Shown here: one piece after another, positions 1-5,700 of the stretch | Numbering within the stretch: position 1 is the first letter of the stretch | Layout: each line of letters begins with the position of its first letter | Assembly: GCA_964342835.1 (NCBI GenBank) | Contig: CAYFGJ010000062.1 | Span: 1 to 6,233, forward strand | Source of the DNA: GCA-2716945 sp964342835 | GTDB lineage: Bacteria; Pseudomonadota; Gammaproteobacteria; GCA-002705445; GCA-002716945 | Reading direction: 5' to 3' | DNA length: 6,233 nt | The notes under the pieces: generated by a model | What the model saw: only the letters and a program-made list of their open reading frames with translations | Databases searched by the model: none | Told to the model about the DNA's origin: nothing | Made by a program: the position numbers and the translations under genes

Positions 1-492
1 AGAACCATCAACTTCCTTTTTGTCCGATAATCCAGCATAAAAATTTATATTTAAATCATAAACAGACGATTTTGTTTCAAATCCAACTCCCAGTCTAGAA
101 TGATTAGAATTAAATTCTCTATCATAAAAAACATTTACTCCGTAAATTAATGTCTTATTTTTATTTATTCCACGCCAAACTAACCCAATGTTGAATGTTT
201 CTCTATCATCAAAAGTAGAAAAAGAAAATTGTGATAAATAAGATTCATATTCACGATCTGTTAATTCTATAAGGCCTATAACTCGTACATCAGGTTTGGA
301 ATCATTTCTCAATCTTGAATCAATTTCAATCATTCTTAATTGTGGTACATTTTGATATGCCCAAGATTCTATTGCTGAATTTGCAAAACCTAATCCTTGG
401 TTTACTGATTTTTTAACCACACCACCAGCTAGACCAATAATTGGCATTAGTATAAATATAACGACGAATATATATATTTTAGTTTTTTTCAA
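1..492 (-). CDS. Inverse autotransporter (intimin/invasin-type) beta-barrel protein, N-terminal part
   Basis: The visible 164 residues are the N-terminus of a secreted outer-membrane protein; the rest lies beyond the left edge. Residues 1-22 form a signal peptide: KKTK, then a hydrophobic run and GLA, with likely cleavage near residue 22. Residues about 99-164 match the start of the inverse autotransporter barrel (IAT_beta), with the hallmark order NIGL, YGVNVFYDREF, HSRLGVGFE and alternating strand residues. In known members this barrel sits in the outer membrane and exports a C-terminal Ig-like passenger. No LysM domain is seen between signal and barrel. The start is TTG at 492: GGGG lies 5 nt upstream, in-frame ATGs are lacking upstream, and the first internal Met (residue 16) would cut the signal peptide. 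It is co-oriented with two TPR genes upstream. The 58-nt gap has no hairpin, so read-through is possible. Passenger type and total length are unknown. Confidence 0.8.
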   Translation of the reverse strand, partial: MKKTKIYIFVVIFILMPIIGLAGGVVKKSVNQGLGFANSAIESWAYQNVPQLRMIEIDSRLRNDSKPDVRVIGLIELTDREYESYLSQFSFSTFDDRETFNIGLVWRGINKNKTLIYGVNVFYDREFNSNHSRLGVGFETKSSVYDLNINFYAGLSDKKEVDGS

Positions 493-497
493 ATTTA

Positions 498-501
498 CCC
501 C
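498..501 (-). promoter_or_regulatory. Shine-Dalgarno site deciding a TTG start
   Basis: On the minus strand GGGG is followed by five nucleotides and then TTG (492-490). The same GGGG type of site precedes the DUF1326 gene and the GltD-like gene in this window, which supports TTG as the real start of the inverse autotransporter gene. Confidence 0.6.
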
Positions 502-550
502 AGTAGTACTAATTTATCATAAGAAATCTACATAATTAAAGAAAAAGAAA

Positions 551-1312
551 CTATAAGTTTTCTATATTTTTTCTAGCTAAATCAAATTTATCGTCTATTT
601 TTAATGCTTCCTCAAACATTTTCTTTGCATTTTCATTATCCTCTAGTCCTTTATAAGCTATCCCTAAATTATTAAACACTTCTTTTGTGGCAGTATTATT
701 TTGAACTAACTCATTCAATATGCTTATTGCCTCCTTAAAATCACCAGCTTTTATTAAAAATATTGACATATTAAACCTTGGATAAACTTCTGTAGGCGCA
801 AGATCAATTGTTTTCTTAAAATGAGTTCTCGCCTTTTCATTCTCTGATATAGCACTATATATATTAGCCAGATTATTATGTGTCTCAACAGAATCATTAT
901 TTATATCTAATGCAGAATTATAAGATTTAATAGCTTTCTCATGCTCATTAATATCAGAATAAATAACACCAAGAGAATAATATGATTGAAGAAGTTTCTT
1001 ATCCAATTTTACAGAAGCTTTTAATGCTTTGATAGCTTTTTGGGTTTCTCCAATAGAATATAATAAACCCCCATAATTACTCTGGAAAATGGCAACATTA
1101 GGTGCAATATCAACTGCCTTTTCTATATGCTCCTTTGCAAGCTTATGATCTTTTTCTACTAAATAAATTAATGAGAGTAAATGATGAGCATTGGCCTCCG
1201 TATCATCAATCGATAATATTTTTTTATAAATTTGCTTTGCTTCATCAAATTGATTTCTTTGTTGTAAATCTATTGCCTCTGCATATGCTTGTTTAATAAT
1301 AAACTTAGACAT
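551..1312 (-). CDS. Tetratricopeptide (TPR) repeat protein, seven repeats
   Basis: This 253-residue protein is almost wholly TPR: seven consecutive 34-residue units fit without gaps from about residue 7 to 244 (7-40, 41-74, 75-108, 109-142, 143-176, 177-210, 211-244). Each unit carries the usual small and aromatic residues, such as LG.IY..... and A...Y..AL.I. There is no signal peptide, membrane segment or catalytic domain, so it is probably a cytoplasmic protein-protein scaffold. Its ATG overlaps the last 8 nt of the upstream TPR-glycosyltransferase gene (ATGTCTAA), which implies translational coupling. The two products may act together, for example in presenting a substrate to the glycosyltransferase. 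It resembles the N-terminal half of that neighbour, so it could derive from a duplicated or split copy. The exact partner is unknown. Confidence 0.85.
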   Translation of the reverse strand: MSKFIIKQAYAEAIDLQQRNQFDEAKQIYKKILSIDDTEANAHHLLSLIYLVEKDHKLAKEHIEKAVDIAPNVAIFQSNYGGLLYSIGETQKAIKALKASVKLDKKLLQSYYSLGVIYSDINEHEKAIKSYNSALDINNDSVETHNNLANIYSAISENEKARTHFKKTIDLAPTEVYPRFNMSIFLIKAGDFKEAISILNELVQNNTATKEVFNNLGIAYKGLEDNENAKKMFEEALKIDDKFDLARKNIENL

Positions 1313-2729
1313 TATTATTTAACTCTATTTCAATATTCTTTAAAACATTAGTCCAACTATCAGAAGTCTCTTGTCTTAAAATTTTAAATGTTGGATACCA
1401 AGGCGTACTATCTATATAATTTAAATCCCATCTCCACCCTGGAACTGATGAAAGTAGAAGATAGACATCTTTATTTAATGCTCCAGCTATATGAGCTACA
1501 ACTGTATCTACAGTGATAATTAAATCTAACTGTTGAATTATGTTAGTTGTATCAACAAAATCATTAATTTCTGGATACTGATCAATAACTTCACTTTTAT
1601 TACTATTTTTATTCAATGTATAATCAAGAGAAATAATATTATGCTTGGATTTATCAAATATTGTTTTAAATTTATCTATTTCAATACTTCTCATCTTATG
1701 ATCGCTAGCTGTAACTCTAGTTTGTGTAACAATACCAATATTCATTTTATTTTTCTCAAGACAAGATATCGATCTATTTTTGACTGAAAGATATGGAAAT
1801 TCTTGAATATTCATTGATGGTGACCACTTTAAAATATATGGAATAGATTGTATATAAATGTAAAAGTCATGTTCTGGTATCTTATCACCTTCATTCACTA
1901 TTTTATCAATCCATGGTTGTTCTTTTAAGAGAGAGTTTAATTCTTCTTGTGCAAAAATAATAATATTAGCACCTTCTTTGGCAAATAATTTTGCAAATCT
2001 AATAAAATGTATTGTATCCCCAAAACCTTGCTCACAAATTATCAAAAGTTTTTTTTCATCTAGATTTTCTCCTTTCCATTGTGGCTTATTAAGTTCAATG
2101 CTTGGCAAGGTATTTTCAAGTTTTAATCTCCATTCATATTCCTTCCATCCTTTTTCATATTCTCCAGTTAATAGGTAACACATACCTAAATTTATATGGG
2201 GATCAATATTTTCTGGGTAAATATTAATACAGTTCAAATATGATTCTTTAGCTTGATCAAATTTTTTTAATTCTTCATACACAACGCCTAACATTAATAA
2301 AGAACCAATATGATCTGGGCTTAACCTCAAAGAGGTTTTAAAATGATTCAATGAGTGAGTAAATTTGCCTGTCTGCCTATATGCTTCTCCTAAATAAAAA
2401 TGTATTTGAGGTATTTCAGAATTAATAGTATTTGCATTTATGAAAGCCTCTATTGCTTTGACAAAATTTTGATCTGATGAATAAGCACAACCTAATGATA
2501 TATAATAGCCAACATTTGTATTATCTTTACTAATTGCTTTTTCTATATAATTTATACTTTCCGTATATTTTTTATCATGCATTCTTATACAACCTAAAAT
2601 ATAATTTGCATCTGCATCATCACCCAGAGTTAAAATCTCTTGGCAGATTATCTCAGCTTCCTCAAATTTATTCTGACCTAATGCATTGATAGCTTTGGCT
2701 ATATCTTGATTTTGTGTTTTAGTATTCAT
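1305..2729 (-). CDS. TPR-fused glycosyltransferase, heptosyltransferase (GT9)-like GT-B fold
   Basis: A 474-residue two-part protein. Residues about 7-176 are five 34-residue TPR units; a sixth (177-210) merges into GWKEYEWR (194-201), the linker signature typical of this fusion family. Residues about 226-474 form a GT-B-like domain related to ADP-heptose:LPS heptosyltransferases. EQGFGDT (233-239) places Asp238 at the catalytic-base position of WaaC. VDTVVAHIAGAL (407-418) gives the Asp408/His413 nucleotide-sugar motif. GWRW (431-434) and the PWYP (443-446) ... LRQ (451-453) ending are also family features. The usual GxxWxG motif is altered here (GIVTQTR, 332-338), while the following R-S (347-348) is kept. 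There is no signal peptide, so it is cytosolic. Family members are annotated from homology only; donor and acceptor are unknown. Context with a TPR gene and a secreted barrel protein suggests surface-protein or polysaccharide glycosylation. Confidence 0.85.
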   Translation of the reverse strand: MNTKTQNQDIAKAINALGQNKFEEAEIICQEILTLGDDADANYILGCIRMHDKKYTESINYIEKAISKDNTNVGYYISLGCAYSSDQNFVKAIEAFINANTINSEIPQIHFYLGEAYRQTGKFTHSLNHFKTSLRLSPDHIGSLLMLGVVYEELKKFDQAKESYLNCINIYPENIDPHINLGMCYLLTGEYEKGWKEYEWRLKLENTLPSIELNKPQWKGENLDEKKLLIICEQGFGDTIHFIRFAKLFAKEGANIIIFAQEELNSLLKEQPWIDKIVNEGDKIPEHDFYIYIQSIPYILKWSPSMNIQEFPYLSVKNRSISCLEKNKMNIGIVTQTRVTASDHKMRSIEIDKFKTIFDKSKHNIISLDYTLNKNSNKSEVIDQYPEINDFVDTTNIIQQLDLIITVDTVVAHIAGALNKDVYLLLSSVPGWRWDLNYIDSTPWYPTFKILRQETSDSWTNVLKNIEIELNNNV

Positions 2730-2736
2730 TATAAAA

Positions 2737-2745
2737 TGCTATTTT
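2737..2745 (+). promoter_or_regulatory. Possible extended -10 promoter element for the YjbQ gene
   Basis: The 38-nt gap between the divergent TPR-glycosyltransferase and YjbQ genes must hold signals for both. TGCTATTTT fits an extended -10 (TGn plus a 5/6 match to TATAAT) about 22 nt before ATG 2768. No good -35 hexamer lies 17 nt upstream (TTTTAG), so the call is weak. No convincing Shine-Dalgarno precedes ATG 2768, and a very short leader is possible. On the minus strand TAAAAT (2746-2741) is an equally weak -10 candidate for the opposite gene. Confidence 0.25.
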
Positions 2746-2767
2746 AACTGTTAATAAATAGTAACTT

Positions 2768-3187
2768 ATGAAACAAAATTTTACGACGATAATTATAGAA
2801 TCTAACCCAAGAAAATTGCTTGAATTTACGACTCAAGTCAAGAAATATCTTGAACAGCAAGAAATTAAAACCGGAATGTTATCATTATATATTAAACACA
2901 CTAGTGCTTCTTTGCTCATACAAGAAAATGCTGATCCTGATGTTTTAGAAGATTTGGAAAATTTCTTTGATAAGATAGCGCCTCAAAACTTAAGCTTATA
3001 TAAACATAAAACTGAAGGTCCTGATGATATGCCTGCTCATATTAAATCTGCATTAACTACAACACATTTAAATATCCCTTTTATTAACAAAAAATTAGAA
3101 TTAGGTACTTGGCAAGGTATTTTTCTATTTGAACATAGAAATACATTACACAAAAGATCGGTAAATATACATTTAATTGGTGAATAA
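2768..3187 (+). CDS. yjbQ: YjbQ/UPF0047 family protein (secondary thiamine-phosphate synthase type)
   Basis: This 139-residue single-domain protein has the normal family length of about 130-140 residues and all recognisable family motifs. These are HTSASLLIQENADPDV from residue 44, H80 followed by TEGPDDMPAH (82-91), and LGTWQGIFLFEHR (112-124). The conserved His44, His80, His91 and His123 cluster in family structures as a likely metal or active site. E. coli YjbQ has weak thiamine-phosphate synthase activity and the family is annotated on that basis; the physiological role is unsettled. No thiamine gene is adjacent here. The protein is soluble and probably trimeric by family precedent. It stands alone: it is divergent from the TPR-glycosyltransferase gene and convergent with the DUF1326 gene, with a hairpin directly after its stop codon. 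The ATG start gives full family length at the N-terminus. Confidence 0.93.
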   Translation: MKQNFTTIIIESNPRKLLEFTTQVKKYLEQQEIKTGMLSLYIKHTSASLLIQENADPDVLEDLENFFDKIAPQNLSLYKHKTEGPDDMPAHIKSALTTTHLNIPFINKKLELGTWQGIFLFEHRNTLHKRSVNIHLIGE

Positions 3188-3190
3188 AAA

Positions 3191-3212
3191 AAGAGGGCTC
3201 TAAAGCCCTCTT
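3191..3212 (-). terminator. Rho-independent terminator between convergent genes, strong on the minus strand
   Basis: AAGAGGGCT (3191-3199) pairs perfectly with AGCCCTCTT (3204-3212) around a 4-nt CTAA loop. Read on the minus strand, the stem is followed by an unbroken run of U residues (the A-run at 3186-3192 on the plus strand). This places a textbook terminator 15 nt after the DUF1326 stop. On the plus strand only TTCTAAAATTT follows, so termination of the YjbQ transcript, 3 nt after its stop codon, should be weaker. Confidence 0.85.
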
Positions 3213-3227
3213 CTAAAATTTAAAATT

Positions 3228-3833
3228 TTATGGTTGATAACTAAATTTACCTGATAGACCTACACGGTCTGGAGCAGTATTCCAAGTTAAACCATGATCA
3301 TCATAGTCTTGGCTATTAGTTTTGTTGACATCAACACCACCGCAACCAGGATTAACTTCTAATGGATGTTGAGCAATATGTGCTATTTTGCCATCTGCAT
3401 TAGCTACTCCACTCATTGTCCATCCGCCAGCACCTTCTACTTTCAAGCTCTTGTCAGCTCCATCAATTGATGCTTCGATTTTTGCTCTTTTTATTCCAAC
3501 TAGATCTGAAACCAATCCGGCAATTACTGCTAAATGGCCTCCACCTTGTCCTCCCCACAATTTTTCAATCGCAGCAGCTTGTTCATCTGATGCACTTTCA
3601 TCGATATAAAGCGCTAATTTACAATTACCATCTGTAAGTGCAGGTGAACTAGCTTGTAAGAAAGCTGAAACTTTAACTCCATCAAGTTTGACATCATCAC
3701 AATGTCCTTCTTTTATATCCCAAACTAGCATCGCGTTGCATGGGCCCATTGATGCAGGCTGAAGATATAGACATGGGCAAACCATATCGCAATTACAAGA
3801 TTCCGCATAGTCGCCTGATACTTTCCAATCCAT
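3228..3833 (-). CDS. DUF1326 domain-containing protein
   Basis: A 201-residue protein of the DUF1326 family, whose function is not established. The family hallmark is at the N-terminus: W3, then G7-x-Y9-x-E-S-C13-N-C15, with C19-P-C21 close behind. Further cysteines are at 32, 45, 71 and 164. The CxC...CPC cluster looks like a metal or redox site, but this is inference. There is no signal peptide or membrane segment. Other conserved-looking points are GGHLAVIAGL (98-107) and the C-terminal NPGCGG (161-166). The start at ATG 3833 is supported by GGGG 7 nt upstream and by the motif beginning at residue 3. The gene is monocistronic, with its own terminator. It is visibly more GC-rich than its neighbours: two lines counted gave 40% and 47%. 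An Ala/Gly/Asp-rich composition partly explains this. High expression is another possibility. Confidence 0.9.
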   Translation of the reverse strand: MDWKVSGDYAESCNCDMVCPCLYLQPASMGPCNAMLVWDIKEGHCDDVKLDGVKVSAFLQASSPALTDGNCKLALYIDESASDEQAAAIEKLWGGQGGGHLAVIAGLVSDLVGIKRAKIEASIDGADKSLKVEGAGGWTMSGVANADGKIAHIAQHPLEVNPGCGGVDVNKTNSQDYDDHGLTWNTAPDRVGLSGKFSYQP

Positions 3834-3840
3834 ATTATTA

Positions 3841-3844
3841 CCCC
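3841..3844 (-). promoter_or_regulatory. Shine-Dalgarno site of the DUF1326 gene
   Basis: On the minus strand GGGG is followed by seven A/T nucleotides and then ATG (3833-3831). It lies in the 118-nt divergent gap 3834-3951, which must also hold both promoters. That gap is AT-rich with an 8-T run (3918-3925), and I could not assign a convincing -35/-10 pair to either strand. Confidence 0.65.
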
Positions 3845-3940
3845 ACTAATAATAGTTGAACTTTAAATATTACATATTTGAATCAAAAAATCTAATCATT
3901 CCGCTAATAAGAAATGGTTTTTTTTGTTAAAGTATTATTA

Positions 3941-3947
3941 AGGGGAG
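3941..3947 (+). promoter_or_regulatory. Shine-Dalgarno site of the GltD-like gene
   Basis: AGGGGAG stands 4 nt before ATG 3952 (6 nt when measured from the AGGGG core). It is the strongest ribosome site in the window and fixes the start of the oxidoreductase. Confidence 0.75.
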
Positions 3948-3951
3948 ATCG

Positions 3952-5700
3952 ATGAAAAAGACTACATTCATGCATCATGAATCAATATTAGCAATAGAAA
4001 AAGGAATTTCAAAAAATCTAAAAGATAAGATTTGGTATGAGAAAAGTGTGCCATGTAGAACAGCTTGTCCGGCAAATACCGATATACCTGGATATTTAGA
4101 AGCTATATATCAGAAAGATTTTGATAAAGCATATCAAATTAATTTAGAAGACAACGTTTTCCCAGAAATCTTGGGTAGAGTTTGTTCTAGACCATGTGAA
4201 AATTATTGTCGTCATGGAGATGAAGGTAATGGAAATTCTCTTGCTATATGTTTTTCTAAAAGGGCAGCAGGTAATTATAAATTAAAAAATAAAAAGTACA
4301 TAATAAAAAAATTATTCTCAAATACTAAAAAATCAATAGTGGTTGTAGGAGCAGGTGTAGCAGGTCTAACTTGTGCTAGAGAATTGACACGTTTAGGTCA
4401 TCGTGTGCATGTGCTTGAAAAACATAAATCAGCTGGAGGAATGTTGAATCAAGGTATACCAATATTTCGATTACCGAGAAATATTATTAAAAAAGAAATT
4501 AAACAAATTGAAGATATGGGTGTAAATATTACTTACAATCAACAAATTTCAACACCTGAAGACTTGAGAATGCTTACAAAAAAATTTGATGCGGTTGTAC
4601 TTGCTATGGGAACATTAAAACCAAATAAGATTGATAAATTTTTTTCATCAAATACATCTGTTGAAGATGGGTTAGATTTTCTTTTAAGAATCAATGAGTT
4701 TCAATCGAAAAAAGTAGGTGAAAACGTTGTAGTAATAGGTGGTGGATATACTTCTATGGATTGCTCAAGGACAGCTCTCAGATTAGGCGCTAAAAGTGTT
4801 CGAACTTTTTATAGAAGAAATATAGGAGATTTAGAAATTTTACCAGGGGAATTAGATGAATTGGAAAATGAAAAAGGGCGTATGATTTTTAGCGCTAGAC
4901 CAAGTAAATTAATCATAAAAAATAATAAACTTGTAGCTTTAGAACTTATAAAAACAAGGATAAATTCTAAAAATAAATTAGTAGATATAAATGGTTCTAA
5001 GTTCCGAATAAAAACAGATCATATAATTCTAGCTATAGGTCAAAAACAAGATACTACTATTATTAAAAATATTAATAATTTCAGAGTAAAACTGAAAAAT
5101 ACAATTAAAAATAATAAATTAGAAAAAAATATATTTGTTGCAGGCGACTATGCGCTTGGTGCAACAACACTGATTGATGCTATTGGTCATGCAAAAAATA
5201 CTGCAAGAAAAGTAGATAGTTTTTTAATGAAAAGAGATTTATATAAAGATGTTATAAAAATTCAAGATGTTAAAACCACTTCTAGAACACTTAAAATGAA
5301 TTATATTCCTTTACATGAGATGCCTACTTTACGTTTAAAATCTAGAACTTTGAAAAAAGAAGTAGAAATGGGTTTTAATAAAAATACTGCCATCAATGAA
5401 GCAGCTAGATGTTATCTTTGCCATTATAAATTTGAAATAAATAATAATTTATGTGTTCTATGTGATGAATGTTTACTAGTCAAACCAGTAAAAAATTGTA
5501 TTGTAGAAACTGAAAAAACAATTACTAATATAGATGGAGATATGGAATATACCAAAATTAATGCACTTAAAACAAACGGAATATACCATGGAAAACTTTA
5601 TATTGATCATAAAAAATGTATACGGTGCGGAGAATGTGAAAAGGTCTGCCCAACTAATGCAATTTCAATTCAAAAAATAGAAATGGTGTCACATGCTTAA
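3952..5700 (+). CDS. GltD-like FAD/NAD(P)-dependent oxidoreductase with C-terminal Fe-S motifs
   Basis: A 582-residue flavoprotein expected to move electrons between NAD(P)H, FAD and Fe-S clusters. In order: an N-terminal Fe-S domain (Fer4_20 type) with C35-x3-C39-P and C78-x3-C82-x3-C86; an FAD-binding GAGVAG (133-138) with Glu156 and AGGM (161-164); an NAD(P)-binding GGGYTSMD (263-270) with YRR (287-289); AIGQ (361-364); and a second FAD contact, AGDY (397-400) plus LIDAIGHAK. The C-terminal part carries C487-x2-C490, then C501-x2-C504-x2-C507 and C516. A canonical single [4Fe-4S] motif follows at C556-x2-C559-x2-C562-x3-C566-P. It is about 100 residues longer than plain GltD (about 470). 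No glutamate synthase large subunit is adjacent. Instead its end overlaps a molybdoenzyme gene by 8 nt, so it is probably the NAD(P)H-linked electron-transfer subunit of that enzyme, by analogy with SfrB of Geobacter SfrAB. No export signal: cytoplasmic. Confidence 0.9.
   Translation: MKKTTFMHHESILAIEKGISKNLKDKIWYEKSVPCRTACPANTDIPGYLEAIYQKDFDKAYQINLEDNVFPEILGRVCSRPCENYCRHGDEGNGNSLAICFSKRAAGNYKLKNKKYIIKKLFSNTKKSIVVVGAGVAGLTCARELTRLGHRVHVLEKHKSAGGMLNQGIPIFRLPRNIIKKEIKQIEDMGVNITYNQQISTPEDLRMLTKKFDAVVLAMGTLKPNKIDKFFSSNTSVEDGLDFLLRINEFQSKKVGENVVVIGGGYTSMDCSRTALRLGAKSVRTFYRRNIGDLEILPGELDELENEKGRMIFSARPSKLIIKNNKLVALELIKTRINSKNKLVDINGSKFRIKTDHIILAIGQKQDTTIIKNINNFRVKLKNTIKNNKLEKNIFVAGDYALGATTLIDAIGHAKNTARKVDSFLMKRDLYKDVIKIQDVKTTSRTLKMNYIPLHEMPTLRLKSRTLKKEVEMGFNKNTAINEAARCYLCHYKFEINNNLCVLCDECLLVKPVKNCIVETEKTITNIDGDMEYTKINALKTNGIYHGKLYIDHKKCIRCGECEKVCPTNAISIQKIEMVSHA

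Noticed and set aside
516..521. TATGAT on the minus strand as a promoter of the inverse autotransporter gene
   Set aside because: The only -35 candidate at a suitable distance (TTCTTT, 543-538) is poor. In an AT-rich gap such matches are expected by chance.
1102..1296. Short plus-strand open frame inside the TPR gene
   Set aside because: It is antisense to a well-supported seven-repeat TPR protein, has no ribosome site and shows no recognisable protein features.
1533..2178. Two short plus-strand open frames (1533-1787 and 1978-2178) inside the TPR-glycosyltransferase gene
   Set aside because: Both are antisense to conserved glycosyltransferase motifs and have compositions typical of shadow frames (Ile/Asn/Phe/Ser rich).
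3388..3637. Two overlapping plus-strand open frames inside the DUF1326 gene
   Set aside because: They are shadows of a more GC-rich gene, overlap each other and lack ribosome sites.
3843..3910. Near-identical 10-nt direct repeat CC(A/G)CTAATAA at 3843-3852 and 3901-3910 in the divergent gap
   Set aside because: Nine of ten bases match, but the repeat is short, AT-rich, not palindromic and partly overlaps a Shine-Dalgarno site. Chance is likely, so I do not call an operator.
3933..3938. TATTAT as a -10 box for the GltD-like gene
   Set aside because: Transcription would start at or inside the strong Shine-Dalgarno site, and no -35 element is found at the right distance.
3952..5700. Assignment as glutamate synthase small subunit (gltD)
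   Set aside because: There is no large subunit nearby, the protein carries extra C-terminal Fe-S motifs, and it is coupled to a molybdoenzyme gene.
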